From Betaproteobacteria bacterium RIFCSPLOWO2_12_FULL_62_58 (lineage in GTDB: Bacteria > Pseudomonadota > Gammaproteobacteria > Burkholderiales > SG8-41), in contig MERI01000047.1 in assembly GCA_001772005.1 (NCBI GenBank), forward strand, positions 1-61,112: a stretch of 61,112 nt of DNA, written 5' to 3'. The notes under the pieces are model-generated. The model was not told the DNA's origin. It did not search any database and saw only the letters and a list, made by a program, of their open reading frames with translations. Below are positions 38,716-49,824 of the stretch, piece by piece (positions within the stretch are counted from its first letter, which is position 1; each line of letters begins with the position of its first letter). The position numbers and the translations under genes are program-made.

Positions 38716-38721
38716 TATCAG

Positions 38722-38737
38722 TTTACGTCAACGTCAA
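38722..38737. promoter_or_regulatory. LiuR-type operator, liuA-proximal
   Basis: TTTACGTCAACGTCAA, a pseudo-palindrome of the form TTNACGTNAACGTNAA expected for LiuR-type MerR regulators of branched-chain catabolism. It lies only 7 bp before the liuA start codon. Two similar sequences are at 38840 and 39343. Confidence 0.75.
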
Positions 38738-38760
38738 TCGATAGACGTACAACATCTATC

Positions 38761-38785
38761 ATTAGAATAAAACTATCATTCTAAT
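38761..38785. promoter_or_regulatory. AT-rich inverted repeat in the liuA promoter
   Basis: ATTAGAAT, a 9-nt spacer, and ATTCTAAT, with two copies of CTATCATT overlapping. It differs from the surrounding GC-rich DNA and lies between the two LiuR-type boxes upstream of liuA. It could be the promoter core or a second operator. Function unknown. Confidence 0.45.
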
Positions 38786-38839
38786 CAAGGCGTCGCATTA
38801 AAAACCGCGATCGCGTAAATCATGCCAATCAGACTATCG

Positions 38840-38855
38840 TTCACGTAAACGTAAT
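38840..38855. promoter_or_regulatory. LiuR-type operator, middle site
   Basis: TTCACGTAAACGTAAT matches the same box as the sites at 38722 and 39343. It lies between the liuA start and the end of the regulator gene. Confidence 0.7.
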
Positions 38856-38883
38856 ATCATCGGGTACCCTGTGTTCTCATCAT

Positions 38884-39285
38884 TCATGCCACCTTCTCGG
38901 TTTTTTTTCCATTGCCGCTAGCAAGCAGGCGGCGGCACTGATTGGCAAAAAAACTGATCTCGTTGAGCATCACTTCGATGTCTTCCCGTTGCTGTTCAAG
39001 GAGGACGCGGCGTTTTTCGAGCCGGGCAAGAAATTCTTCAAGCTGTTTGTTCTCGTCCTTTGCCAGATCATAGAGCTCGAACAATTCCCGGATATCATTG
39101 AGCGAAAACCCCAGCCGCTTGCCGCGCAACGCCAGTTTGAGCCGGACCCGGTCGCGGTGGTTGAAAATCCGGTTCATGCCTTCGCGCTTGGGGTTGAGCA
39201 ACCCCTGCTCTTCATAGTGCCGTATGGTGCGAGTGGTCACTCCAAATTCTTTGGCCAGCTCGGTAATTGAATAAGTCTGCGACAC
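38884..39285 (-). CDS. liuR: MerR-family regulator, LiuR-like
   Basis: A 133-residue MerR regulator starting from GTG. The winged helix-turn-helix is YSITELAKEFGVTTRTIRHYEEQGLLNP at residues 5-32. A long dimerisation coiled coil covers about 78-118. Two C-terminal cysteine/metal features are absent, so it is not a metal sensor; its length and sequence match LiuR. Three operators with its expected site surround the gene. It probably represses or activates liuA and the divergent MBL gene in response to leucine-derived acyl-CoA. Confidence 0.9.
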   Translation of the reverse strand: MSQTYSITELAKEFGVTTRTIRHYEEQGLLNPKREGMNRIFNHRDRVRLKLALRGKRLGFSLNDIRELFELYDLAKDENKQLEEFLARLEKRRVLLEQQREDIEVMLNEISFFANQCRRLLASGNGKKTEKVA

Positions 39286-39342
39286 ATTGTGCTCCGCAAT
39301 ATAGGCGTGTAAGATTTGATACAGAAATAGCTTATAGTCTCA

Positions 39343-39358
39343 TTTACGTAAACGTCAA
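39343..39358. promoter_or_regulatory. LiuR-type operator, liuR/MBL site
   Basis: TTTACGTAAACGTCAA is the best of three copies. It lies between the divergent liuR and MBL-hydrolase genes, 7 bp before the MBL ATG, as in the liuA site, so the MBL gene is probably in the same regulon. Confidence 0.78.
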
Positions 39359-39365
39359 GAAGAAA

Positions 39366-40436
39366 ATGCAAATTGCGCCCCAGCCTGCCAACGCAGCGTT
39401 GTCGCTTGAATACCCACTTCCAGACTTACCGGCTCCCGGCACCGCGAAGCAGGTCCGTACGGGCGTGTTCTGGTTGCGCATGCCGCTGCCGTTCGCCCTC
39501 AAACATATCAATCTGTGGCTGCTCGAGGATGGGACCGGCTGGACTATCGTCGATTGCGGCCTGGGGACCGACACCACGCGCACGCTGTGGGAGCAGATCT
39601 TTGCAGGCGGTCTCGACGGCCGGCCGGCGAGGAGGCTTATCGTTACGCACTGTCACCCCGATCACATCGGGCTTGCCGCCTGGCTGTGTGAAAAATTCGG
39701 GCTCAAGCCGTGCATGACGAGTTCCGAATACGTGCACGCCCACGCGGTCTACCATCGTGTCGGCGGCACCGACCACGCTGCGCTGCGTACACTGCACGAA
39801 CGCCACGGACTCGACGGCGCACGCCTCGATGCGCTGAGATCGCGCGCGGACCACTACCGCCGCGGCGTGCCCAGCCTGCCCAATGCCTTTGAGCGTATCA
39901 AGCACGAGGAACAGATTGTCATCGGCGAAAACGCGTGGCGTGTCATCGTCGGTCACGGTCACTCGCCCGAGCACGCCGCGCTTTACTGCGAGAGCTTGGG
40001 CGTGCTGATCGCGGGCGATATGCTGTTGCCGCGCATCAGCACCAACGTCAGCGTGTGGCCGATGGAGCCGGAGGGCGACCCGCTCGGCGAATTTCTGACT
40101 TCGCTCGAACGTTTCGGCGAGCTTCCGGCGGACACACTGGTGTTGCCTTCTCACGGCTTGCCGTTTCGCGGCATGCACCACCGCATCGCCGAGCTGAATC
40201 GCCACCATCAGACGCGACTCGACAGACTGATCGCCGTTTGCGAGCGGCCGTCAACTGCGGCGGAATTGCTGCCGCAGTTGTTCGAGCGTAACTTCGACGA
40301 TTACCATCTGGTTTTTGCGATGGGCGAGACCATCGCGCATCTTAATCATCTGATGCATCGCGGCGTGCTCAAGCGCGGCGAAAACCCCGACGGCATCCAC
40401 CGCTTCGTGCGTCGGCCCCTGATGGCCAAGGCATAA
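39366..40436 (+). CDS. MBL-fold metallo-hydrolase
   Basis: A 356-residue metallo-beta-lactamase-fold hydrolase. The zinc motif THCHPDHIGLAAWL is near 95, and GHGHSPEHAALYCESLGVLIAGDML near 198 holds further metal ligands. A C-terminal winged-helix-like segment follows. Such proteins act as thioesterases or lactonases. Its operator and divergence from liuR suggest a role in acyl-CoA metabolism. The ATG at 39366 is chosen; upstream frame residues run through the operator. Confidence 0.87.
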   Translation: MQIAPQPANAALSLEYPLPDLPAPGTAKQVRTGVFWLRMPLPFALKHINLWLLEDGTGWTIVDCGLGTDTTRTLWEQIFAGGLDGRPARRLIVTHCHPDHIGLAAWLCEKFGLKPCMTSSEYVHAHAVYHRVGGTDHAALRTLHERHGLDGARLDALRSRADHYRRGVPSLPNAFERIKHEEQIVIGENAWRVIVGHGHSPEHAALYCESLGVLIAGDMLLPRISTNVSVWPMEPEGDPLGEFLTSLERFGELPADTLVLPSHGLPFRGMHHRIAELNRHHQTRLDRLIAVCERPSTAAELLPQLFERNFDDYHLVFAMGETIAHLNHLMHRGVLKRGENPDGIHRFVRRPLMAKA

Positions 40437-40447
40437 GGAAAGATTCG

Positions 40448-42259
40448 ATGACAGCAAGTCGGCAGCCCGAGCGCCCCGCGCTCGATCCCGCGGAATTGTC
40501 CAGGCTCTATGCCGACATCGCCCAGAAAAGCGGGGAGCTCGTGACTCAATTCGTGGAGCGCGGGGCGAATGGCAAGCCACCCGGCTTCAGCGATGATCTC
40601 GGTATCGCGCAGGCGTTCTTCGAGGCATGGGGCAAAATGCTCTCCGACCCGTTCAAGCTCGCCGAAGCGCAGGTCAAGCTGTGGCAGGACTACATGACGC
40701 TGTGGCGGAACTCGACGCTGAAAATGCTCGGCCAGGAAGCAAAGCCCGCGATCGAGCCGCATCAAGGTGATCGCCGCTTCCGGCACGAGGACTGGGAGAA
40801 CAACTTTCTCTATGACTACATCAAGCAGTCGTACCTGATTGCCGCCAGGAACCTGCATCATACGCTCGGCAATGTCGAGGGCCTCGACGAGAAGACCGCG
40901 AAGAAAGTCGATTTCTATACGCGCCAGTACATCGATGCGCTGTCGCCCTCCAACTTCCTGCTGACGAATCCCGAAGTGCTGCGCGAAACGGTCAACTCGG
41001 GCGGCCGGAATCTGGTCAAAGGGCTCAATAATCTGCTCGAAGACCTGACGCGCGGTGAAGGCGGCCAGTTGCGCGTGAAAATGACGGACACCGAAGCATT
41101 CCGCCTCGGCGAGAACATCGCGGTGACCAAAGGCAAGGTCGTGTTCCAGAACGACCTGCTGCAGCTGATCCAGTATGAGCCGCTCACAGAAGAGGTCTAC
41201 GCGCGGCCGCTGCTGATCATCCCGCCGTGGATCAACAAATATTACATTCTCGATCTGCGCGAGCACAACTCGTTCATCCGGTGGGCGGTCGAGCAGGGGC
41301 ACACCGTGTTCGTGATTTCGTGGGTCAATCCCGATGAGCGCCTCTCGCATAAGAGCTTCGACGACTATCTGACCGAAGGCGCGCTCGCGGCACTCGATGC
41401 GGTCGAGCGCGCGACCGGCGAGCGCGACGCCAACGTCATCGGCTACTGCCTGGGCGGCACGCTGCTTGCGGCAACGCTCGGCTATCTCGCGGCCAGGAAA
41501 GACAAGCGCATCTGCGGTGCCACGTTCTTCGTCAGCATGATCGATTTCGCCTGGCCCGGCGAGCTTGAAGTGTTCATCGACGAGCAGCAGATCGCGGCGC
41601 TGGAGAAAAGAATGGAGGAGCGCGGCTATCTCGAGGGCTCGGAGATGGCGACGACCTTCAACATGCTGCGCGCCAACGACCTCATCTGGTCGTTCGTCGT
41701 CAATAACTACCTGCTCGGGAAGGACCCGTTTCCGTTCGATCTGCTCTACTGGAACTCGGATTCGACGCGCATGCCGGCGGCGATGCACAGCTTCTATCTG
41801 CGCAACATGTATCTCAGGAACCTGCTCAGGGAACCGGGCGGCGTCACGCTTGCCGGCGTGCCGATCGACGTCACGCAGGTGAGCGTACCGGCATATTTCA
41901 TCTCCACCGCCGAGGACCACATCGCGCCGTGGAAATCGACTTACGCCGGAGCGAAGCTCCTCAAAGGGCCGCTGCGCTTCGTACTCGGCGGCTCGGGCCA
42001 CATCGCCGGCATCATCAACCCGCCGGCCGCCAACAAGTACTGCTACTGGACCAATGACGAGTTGTCCGGCGATCCCGGCGAATGGCTGGAAAGCGCGCAG
42101 CAGCATCCCGGCTCGTGGTGGACCGATTGGGGCCGGTGGATCGCGCAGCGTGGCGGCGAGAAAGTGGCTGCCCGCATCCCGGGCAAGGGCAAGTTGAAGG
42201 TGATCGAGGACGCGCCCGGCTCGTACGTGAAGCTGCGCGTCGATTCAAAAAAGCACTAA
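40448..42259 (+). CDS. phaC: Class I poly(3-hydroxyalkanoate) synthase
   Basis: Polymerises 3-hydroxyacyl-CoA into PHA granules. The 603-residue length is typical of class I. The lipase-like box GYCLGGTLLA near 337 carries the nucleophilic cysteine. The catalytic Asp region is ISTAEDHIAPW near 484 and the His region LGGSGHIAGIINPPA near 515. HKSFDDYLTEG near 300 is also typical. It follows the MBL gene by 11 bp. phaA/phaB are not adjacent, but an SDR and a crotonase are downstream. Confidence 0.96.
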   Translation: MTASRQPERPALDPAELSRLYADIAQKSGELVTQFVERGANGKPPGFSDDLGIAQAFFEAWGKMLSDPFKLAEAQVKLWQDYMTLWRNSTLKMLGQEAKPAIEPHQGDRRFRHEDWENNFLYDYIKQSYLIAARNLHHTLGNVEGLDEKTAKKVDFYTRQYIDALSPSNFLLTNPEVLRETVNSGGRNLVKGLNNLLEDLTRGEGGQLRVKMTDTEAFRLGENIAVTKGKVVFQNDLLQLIQYEPLTEEVYARPLLIIPPWINKYYILDLREHNSFIRWAVEQGHTVFVISWVNPDERLSHKSFDDYLTEGALAALDAVERATGERDANVIGYCLGGTLLAATLGYLAARKDKRICGATFFVSMIDFAWPGELEVFIDEQQIAALEKRMEERGYLEGSEMATTFNMLRANDLIWSFVVNNYLLGKDPFPFDLLYWNSDSTRMPAAMHSFYLRNMYLRNLLREPGGVTLAGVPIDVTQVSVPAYFISTAEDHIAPWKSTYAGAKLLKGPLRFVLGGSGHIAGIINPPAANKYCYWTNDELSGDPGEWLESAQQHPGSWWTDWGRWIAQRGGEKVAARIPGKGKLKVIEDAPGSYVKLRVDSKKH

Positions 42260-42356
42260 GAGCGGATTGGAACCGCAGATAAACGCAGACTGACGCCGAT
42301 CAATCGAAACAAGAAAATCCGCGTTCATTGGCGGTTTCAAGATTTTCGGGGGATCT
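42260..42356. repeat. Inverted repeat spacer after phaC
   Basis: GGAACCGCAGATAAACGCAGACTGACGCC is answered by AATCCGCGTTCATTGGCGGTTTC about 30 nt later, giving an imperfect stem with 7-10-nt words. A GGGGGATC site for the next gene follows. Confidence 0.7.
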
Positions 42357-43124
42357 GTGCAGATAAATGGCAGCACGTTCCTGGTGACCGGTGGCGGGTC
42401 GGGGCTTGGCGGCGCTTCGGCGCGGCGGCTCGCTGCAGCCGGCGCGAACGTGGTGATCCTCGATGTCAATCGCGAGCAGGGCGCGCAGCTTGCGAAGGAA
42501 ATCGGCGCAAATGCCATCTTCGTTGCGGCCGACGTTACCGACGAAGCGCAAGTAGCGGCAGCGATTGCCGAAGCACGCAAGAAGTTCGGCGCGCTGCATG
42601 GCGCGATCAGCTGCGCGGGAATCGCACCCGCGGAGCGCGTGCTCGGCAAGACAGGCCCGCACAAGCTCGAATCTTTCAGCCGAACCATACAGATCAACCT
42701 CATTGGCACGTTCAACGTGATCCGGCTCGCGACGCAGGCGATGGTGGAGAATGCGCCCAACGCCGACGGCGAACGTGGCGTCATTCTCAACACCGCCTCG
42801 ATCGCCGCGTTCGAAGGCCAGATCGGCCAGGCGGCCTACAGCGCGTCGAAAGCGGGGGTGGCCGGCATGACGCTGCCGATTGCACGCGAGCTGGCGCGCT
42901 TCGGCATTCGCGTCATGACGATCGCGCCGGGACTGTTCGGAACGCCAATGATGGCGGGCTTTAGTGCGGAGCTGCAGGCGTCGCTGGGCGCGCAGGTGCC
43001 GTTCCCGCCGCGGCTCGGCAAGCCGGAAGAATATGCCGCGCTGGTCGAGCACATCATCGTCAATCCCATGCTGAACGGCGATGTGATCCGCCTCGACGGC
43101 GCGCTGCGCATGGCGGCTAAATGA
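42357..43124 (+). CDS. 3-hydroxyacyl-CoA dehydrogenase-type SDR (HSD17B10-like)
   Basis: A 255-residue classical SDR with [23 protein letters not shown] near 11 (NAD-binding), [23 protein letters not shown] near 143 with Ser-Tyr-Lys catalytic residues, and a C-terminal IRLDGALRM. It is closest in pattern to type II 3-hydroxyacyl-CoA dehydrogenases that act on short branched acyl-CoA. The GTG start follows GGGGGATC. It lies between phaC and a crotonase, so acyl-CoA oxidation is likely. Confidence 0.9.
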   Translation: MQINGSTFLVTGGGSGLGGASARRLAAAGANVVILDVNREQGAQLAKEIGANAIFVAADVTDEAQVAAAIAEARKKFGALHGAISCAGIAPAERVLGKTGPHKLESFSRTIQINLIGTFNVIRLATQAMVENAPNADGERGVILNTASIAAFEGQIGQAAYSASKAGVAGMTLPIARELARFGIRVMTIAPGLFGTPMMAGFSAELQASLGAQVPFPPRLGKPEEYAALVEHIIVNPMLNGDVIRLDGALRMAAK

Positions 43125-43154
43125 ATTGACCGCCAAGACAAATGAGGATTTCAA

Positions 43155-43940
43155 ATGACTTTTCAGAACATTCTGCTCGAACAACCTGAAGCAGGAATCT
43201 ATCTGCTGACCGTCAACCGCCCGCAGGCGCTCAACGCCCTGAACAGTGCAACGCTCGACGAGATCGGCGCGGCGGCGGATACGGTAGCGGCGGATGAGAA
43301 TGCGCGCGTGCTGCTCGTGACCGGCGCGGGCGACAAGGCGTTTGTTGCCGGTGCCGACATAGCCGAGATGCGGAACTTCACTCCGGAGCGGGGCGAGGCG
43401 TTCTCCGCGCGCGGCTCGCGTGTTTTTGCGAAGCTCGAAGCGCTGGCGATACCGGTGATTGCGCTGGTGAACGGCTACGCCTTGGGCGGCGGCTGCGAGC
43501 TCGCGCTGGCGTGCGATTGGGTCATCGCCGCGGACCGCGCGGCGTTCGGTCAGCCCGAGGTCAACCTCGGTGTGTCCGCCGGCTTCGGCGGCACGCAGCG
43601 GCTGCCGCGCAAGATCGGCTCGGCCCGCGCCATGGAGCTGCTCGTGACCGGTCGCCAGGTAAAGGCCGATGAAGCGCTTGCCATTGGCCTCGTCAACCAG
43701 GTCGTAGCGGCGGCGGAGATCATGCGGAAGGGGCTGGAGATCGCGCGCCTGATCGCCTCGAAAGGTCCCCTCGCGGCGCGCTACACCAAGGAGGCGGTCG
43801 TGCGCGGCGCTGACATGGACCTTGCCGAAGCGCTGGCGCTGGAATCCAGGCTTTTCGGTCGGTGCTGTGCCACGCAGGATCAGAAGGAGGGCATGCGCGC
43901 CTTCCTCGAAAAACGCTCCCCTAAATTCGAGGGTAAGTAG
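43155..43940 (+). CDS. Enoyl-CoA hydratase (crotonase)
   Basis: A 261-residue crotonase-fold enzyme with NRPQALNALNSATLDEI near 20, AFVAGADIAEMRNFTP near 61, and the oxyanion/catalytic segments NGYALGGGCELALACD near 107 and GQPEVNLGVSAGFGGTQRLPR near 133, with both catalytic glutamates. It lies 30 bp after the SDR, and the pair could perform hydration and oxidation of the same acyl chain. Confidence 0.92.
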   Translation: MTFQNILLEQPEAGIYLLTVNRPQALNALNSATLDEIGAAADTVAADENARVLLVTGAGDKAFVAGADIAEMRNFTPERGEAFSARGSRVFAKLEALAIPVIALVNGYALGGGCELALACDWVIAADRAAFGQPEVNLGVSAGFGGTQRLPRKIGSARAMELLVTGRQVKADEALAIGLVNQVVAAAEIMRKGLEIARLIASKGPLAARYTKEAVVRGADMDLAEALALESRLFGRCCATQDQKEGMRAFLEKRSPKFEGK

Positions 43941-44095
43941 TTGTCAGTACCCGCGGCAGGGGATAGGCGAGCGGAGAAAAGCGTAAGGGGTGAGGCGTGA
44001 GGCGTGAGGCGTAGACCGCGGGAGCAGAGGCGTTTACACCTCTCTCTTCTCTCCTATCTCCTCTCTCTCCGGCGTCGCAGCATGCGGCGAAGGGC
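43941..44095. repeat. Tandem-unit hairpin upstream of aceE
   Basis: The left arm has GGGGTGAGGCGTGAGGCGTGAGGCG (unit GTGAGGC). The right side has CACCTCTCTCTTCTCTCCTATCTCCTCTCTCTCC, which pairs roughly with GAGG-rich units. A GATATAATC element about 65 bp before the aceE start could be a -10 box. No gene here. Confidence 0.65.
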
Positions 44096-44185
44096 CGGTA
44101 TGCGGTGATATAATCGCCTTCCCCGGTTTTCGGCACCAAGCGTGTCTGAAAGCACGACGTGACAGACCCCAAAAAGGTGGCCGCC

Positions 44186-46858
<2,673 letters not shown>

Positions 46859-46861
46859 GAA

Positions 46862-46970
46862 CGTGAAGGAGTGAAAGCGTGAAGGAGTGAAAAGGGCTCC
46901 TCCCCCTGGACCAGGGGGAGGGTTGGGGAGGGGGTGTTCACCCCTTCACCTATTCACATCTTCACGCAGC
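46862..46970. repeat. Tandem-unit hairpin with nested palindrome, aceE-aceF
   Basis: The left arm has four GTGAAGGA/GTGAAAGC octamers. The right arm has GTTCACCCCTTCACCTATTCACATCTTCACG, its complement. Inside sits a separate CTCCTCCCCCTGG/CCAGGGGGAGG palindrome, of the same type as at 29713 and inside aceF. Confidence 0.8.
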
Positions 46971-46976
46971 GAAGCC

Positions 46977-48377
46977 ATGAGCAACCTCGTCGAAGTTAAG
47001 GTCCCCGACATCGGCGACTTCAAGGACGTGCCGATCATCGAGGTTTTGGTGAAGCCCGGCGACAAGGTGAGCGCCGAAGACTCGCTGGTCACGCTCGAAT
47101 CCGACAAGGCGACGATGGAAGTGCCGTCGCCCGCCGCCGGCGTGGTGAAGGAGCTCAAAGTCAAGGTCGGCGACAGGGTGTCGGAGGGCGCTGTGGTGTT
47201 GGTACTGGAAGCGGCCGATGGGGCCCGCGTGCCGCAGAAGGCGGCAGCCCCCGCCGCGTCGCCTTCAACCCCGCAACCCGCGCCTGCCGCCGCCACGGCC
47301 GCGCCGCTTACTGTGGCGAGCCCTCACCCCCGACCCCTCTCCCGAGAAGGGAGAGGGGAGGCAATTGTTCCCATTCTCCCTCTGGGAGAAGGGTCAGGGA
47401 TGAGGGATCGGGAGAGGGAAGCGCCGAGCGCGCCTGGCAGCGCGCAAACCGGGATCGACGAAGCCGCTTTCGGAAAGGCACACGCCAGTCCCGCAGTGCG
47501 GCGGTTGGCGCGCGAGTTTGGTGTGGATCTTTCGCGCGTAAAGGGCACCGGGCCGAAACAGCGCATCCTCAAAGAGGACGTGCAAATCTACGTAAAGGCG
47601 GAACTCGCCCGCCCGCGCGGCGCCGCAGGCGGCATCGGCTTCGACTTGCCGCCGCTGCCGCAGGTCGACTTCGCCAAGTTCGGCCCGGTCGAGATGCAGC
47701 CGCTGTCGCGTATCAAGAAGCTGTCCGGCGCCAATCTGCACCGCAACTGGGTGAGCATCCCGCATATCACGCAGCACGACGAAGCCGACATCTCCGAGCT
47801 CGAATCCTTCCGCAAGTCGCAGGCCGAGGAAGCCAAGAAAAGCGGTCTCAAGATCACGATGCTGGGTTTCCTGATGAAAGCGGTGGTGGTGGCGCTCAAG
47901 CAGTACCCTGCATTCAATGCCTCGCTCTCTGCGGACGGTGAGAGTCTCATCGTCAAGCAGTATTACCACATCGGCATCGCGGTCGATACGCCGAACGGAC
48001 TGGTGGTGCCGGTGATCCGCGACGTCGACAAGAAAGGGCTGCTGGAACTGGCGAAGGCGCTGGGCGAGGTCAGCGCCCGCATGCGCGCCGGCAAGATTGC
48101 TCCGACCGACCTGCAGGGCGGCTGCTTCTCCATTTCGAGTCTGGGCGGCCTCGGCGGCACCCTGTTCACGCCGATCGTCAACGCGCCAGAAGTGGCGATA
48201 CTTGGTGTGGGCAAGGCGGTGATGAAGCCGGCGTGGAACGGCAAAGAATTCGTGCCACGGCTGATGCTGCCGCTGTCGCTGTCGTATGACCACCGCGTGA
48301 TCGACGGCGCCCAGGGCGCGCGCTTCATTTCCTATCTGAGCGGCGTGCTCTCGGATATTCGCCGGTTGGTGTTATAG
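46977..48377 (+). CDS. aceF: Pyruvate dehydrogenase E2 (dihydrolipoyl acetyltransferase)
   Basis: Core of the PDH complex, 466 residues. There is one lipoyl domain (2-75, lipoyl lysine in [11 protein letters not shown] near 43). An Ala/Pro linker follows, then the E1/E3-binding domain ([23 protein letters not shown] near 167-190). The catalytic domain covers about 235-466 with the active-site His-Asp region [18 protein letters not shown] near 436. Residues about 115-144 ([12 protein letters not shown]...PLGEGSGM) come from an intergenic-type palindromic element in frame. The insertion lies in the flexible linker, so the enzyme may remain functional. Confidence 0.95.
   Translation: MSNLVEVKVPDIGDFKDVPIIEVLVKPGDKVSAEDSLVTLESDKATMEVPSPAAGVVKELKVKVGDRVSEGAVVLVLEAADGARVPQKAAAPAASPSTPQPAPAAATAAPLTVASPHPRPLSREGRGEAIVPILPLGEGSGMRDREREAPSAPGSAQTGIDEAAFGKAHASPAVRRLAREFGVDLSRVKGTGPKQRILKEDVQIYVKAELARPRGAAGGIGFDLPPLPQVDFAKFGPVEMQPLSRIKKLSGANLHRNWVSIPHITQHDEADISELESFRKSQAEEAKKSGLKITMLGFLMKAVVVALKQYPAFNASLSADGESLIVKQYYHIGIAVDTPNGLVVPVIRDVDKKGLLELAKALGEVSARMRAGKIAPTDLQGGCFSISSLGGLGGTLFTPIVNAPEVAILGVGKAVMKPAWNGKEFVPRLMLPLSLSYDHRVIDGAQGARFISYLSGVLSDIRRLVL
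47321..47406. repeat. Palindromic intergenic-type element inside aceF
   Basis: The 86 bp have outer arms CCCTCACCCCCGACCCC and a near-complement GGGTCAGGGATGAGGG, plus two inner palindromes (CCCCTCTCCC/GGGAGAGGGG and CCCATTCTCCC/GGGAGAAGGG). Related elements lie in the intergenic spaces at 29713-29765, 46895-46945 and 49215-49250. Here it is translated in the aceE-aceF reading frame within the E2 linker. Confidence 0.85.
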
Positions 48378-48380
48378 AGC

Positions 48381-48457
48381 GAGAGGCGAGAGGCGAGAGG
48401 CGAGAGGCGTGAGGCGAGAGGCGTGAGGCGAGAGGCGAGAGGCGAGAGGCGAGAGGC
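48381..48457. repeat. Perfect 7-bp tandem array, GAGAGGC x 11
   Basis: Eleven consecutive 7-nt units, nine GAGAGGC and two GTGAGGC, start four bases after the aceF stop. A C/T-rich partner segment (CTCCTCTCTCCTTTCCCCTTTCTCCTCTC) follows at 48483-48513, allowing an imperfect hairpin. The nadD ATG is 70 bp downstream of the array. Confidence 0.92.
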
Positions 48458-48527
48458 GTATCCCTCAGGCGAGGAGCATTGCGCTCCTCTCTCCTTTCCC
48501 CTTTCTCCTCTCTTTCGCGGTTGACGC

Positions 48528-49187
48528 ATGTCGACCGCCCCAATTGGCATCCTCGGCGGCACCTTCGATCCGATCCACTTCGGCCATCTGCGGCTCGCGC
48601 AGGAACTCGCGGAGAAGTTGAAGCTCGACCACGTGCGCTTCATTCCCAGCGGCACGCCGCCGCACCGCGGCGCGCCCCGGGTGTCGGCCGCCGATCGCCT
48701 GGCCATGGTGGGACTCGCGGTCGAAGGCAATGTGCTGTTTACCGTCGACGACCGCGAGACGAAGCGCGCTGGTCCCGGCTACATGGTCGATACGCTCGCC
48801 GAGTTGCGCGCGGAAGTCGGCGCGAACCGGCCGCTCGCCCTGCTGCTCGGCGCGGATGCCTTCCTGGAGCTCGCAACGTGGAGCCGCTGGCACGAACTGT
48901 TCAATCTCGCGCATATCGTCGTCGCGCACCGCCCCGGTTTTCCGGTCGGCGCCTGGCATAACCGCATGCCGCAGCCGCTCGCGCGCGAATACGCGTCGCG
49001 CACCATGCAGCAGCCGTTCGCGGCGCATCTCGCGCCGGCCGGCGGCGTCGTCGTGATCGCGATCGCCGCGCTCGATATTTCGGCGACCATGATCCGCGAT
49101 TGCATCCGCTCGCGCGCGAGCCCCCGTTATTTGCTTCCCGACTCCGTTCTCGATTATATTCAGGCGCGGCGGTTATACGTCCAGTAA
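48528..49187 (+). CDS. nadD: Nicotinate-nucleotide adenylyltransferase
   Basis: Adenylates nicotinate mononucleotide in NAD synthesis. A 219-residue nucleotidyltransferase. ILGGTFDPIHFGHLRLAQE near 7-25 is the HxGH-type motif (here HFGH). LLGADAFLELATWSRWHEL near 106 and ISATMIRDCIRSRASPRYLLPDSVLDYI at the C terminus with the ISSTxxR-like signature (ISATMIR) are conserved. It opens the nadD-rsfS-rlmH-maf-rng series. Confidence 0.96.
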   Translation: MSTAPIGILGGTFDPIHFGHLRLAQELAEKLKLDHVRFIPSGTPPHRGAPRVSAADRLAMVGLAVEGNVLFTVDDRETKRAGPGYMVDTLAELRAEVGANRPLALLLGADAFLELATWSRWHELFNLAHIVVAHRPGFPVGAWHNRMPQPLAREYASRTMQQPFAAHLAPAGGVVVIAIAALDISATMIRDCIRSRASPRYLLPDSVLDYIQARRLYVQ

Positions 49188-49199
49188 GCGTCGTAAGAA

Positions 49200-49455
49200 T
49201 GCGTGACGCCGCTCGTCCCTCATCCCCGCCCTTCTCCCGAAAGGAGAAGGGGCGCCGGAGCGTGGAACAGGGGCCCCGTTTACGGGGATGCGACCGCACA
49301 GGCGCACATAAGAACGCGGGTAATCGCGGCGCTGCATCCCGCTACGGGGTCGCATCCATCGGCCCAGGCCGACGGAACCTGCTCCGCCCTCCGCGGGCGC
49401 ATGCGAGGTGCAAATTCGCTGTCACGCATTTGCACGAGGTTTCAATGGGAGGTTG
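49200..49455. repeat. Repeat-module region, nadD-rsfS gap
   Basis: Contains a CCCTTCTCCCGAAAGGAGAAGGGG palindrome-like segment and then GGAACAGGGGCCCCGTTTACGGGGATGCGACC. The reverse complement of the latter matches GGTCGCATCCCGCAAGCGGGGCCCTGCTCC at 59678-59707. A further GGTCGCATCC module is at 49358. No gene. Confidence 0.75.
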
Positions 49456-49824
49456 ATGAGAATCGACAAGCTGGTCAAAGCCACGGTCGCCGCGCTCGAA
49501 GACATCAAGGCGCGCGACATCGTGGTGCTGGACGTGAAGCGAGTGACTTCACTGTTCGACAGAATTATCATCGCAAGCGCCGATTCGTCACGCCAGAGCA
49601 AGGCGCTTTCCAACAACGTCCAGGAAAAGCTCAAGGCGCTTGGCGCAAAAGTCCACGGCGTGGAAGGGGAACAGGCCGGCGAATGGATATTGGTCGACCT
49701 TGGAGCGGTGGTGGTCCACATCATGCAACCCGCAGTCCGCCAATATTACAACCTCGAAGAACTTTGGACGCCGCCCGCGCGCGGCAGGCGGCGGCGCGCG
49801 GGCGGCCCCCGTCCTGCTGCGTGA
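49456..49824 (+). CDS. rsfS: Ribosome silencing factor RsfS
   Basis: Binds ribosomal protein uL14 and blocks subunit joining when nutrients are short. The 122 residues include KARDIVVLDVKRVTSLFDRIIIASADSSRQ near 19 and GVEGEQAGEWILVDLGAVVVHIM near 68, the family core. A basic C-terminal tail (PPARGRRRRAGG) follows YNLEELW. The start at 49456 is chosen because an upstream extension is in repeats. The stop overlaps the rlmH start (GTGA). Confidence 0.95.
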   Translation: MRIDKLVKATVAALEDIKARDIVVLDVKRVTSLFDRIIIASADSSRQSKALSNNVQEKLKALGAKVHGVEGEQAGEWILVDLGAVVVHIMQPAVRQYYNLEELWTPPARGRRRRAGGPRPAA

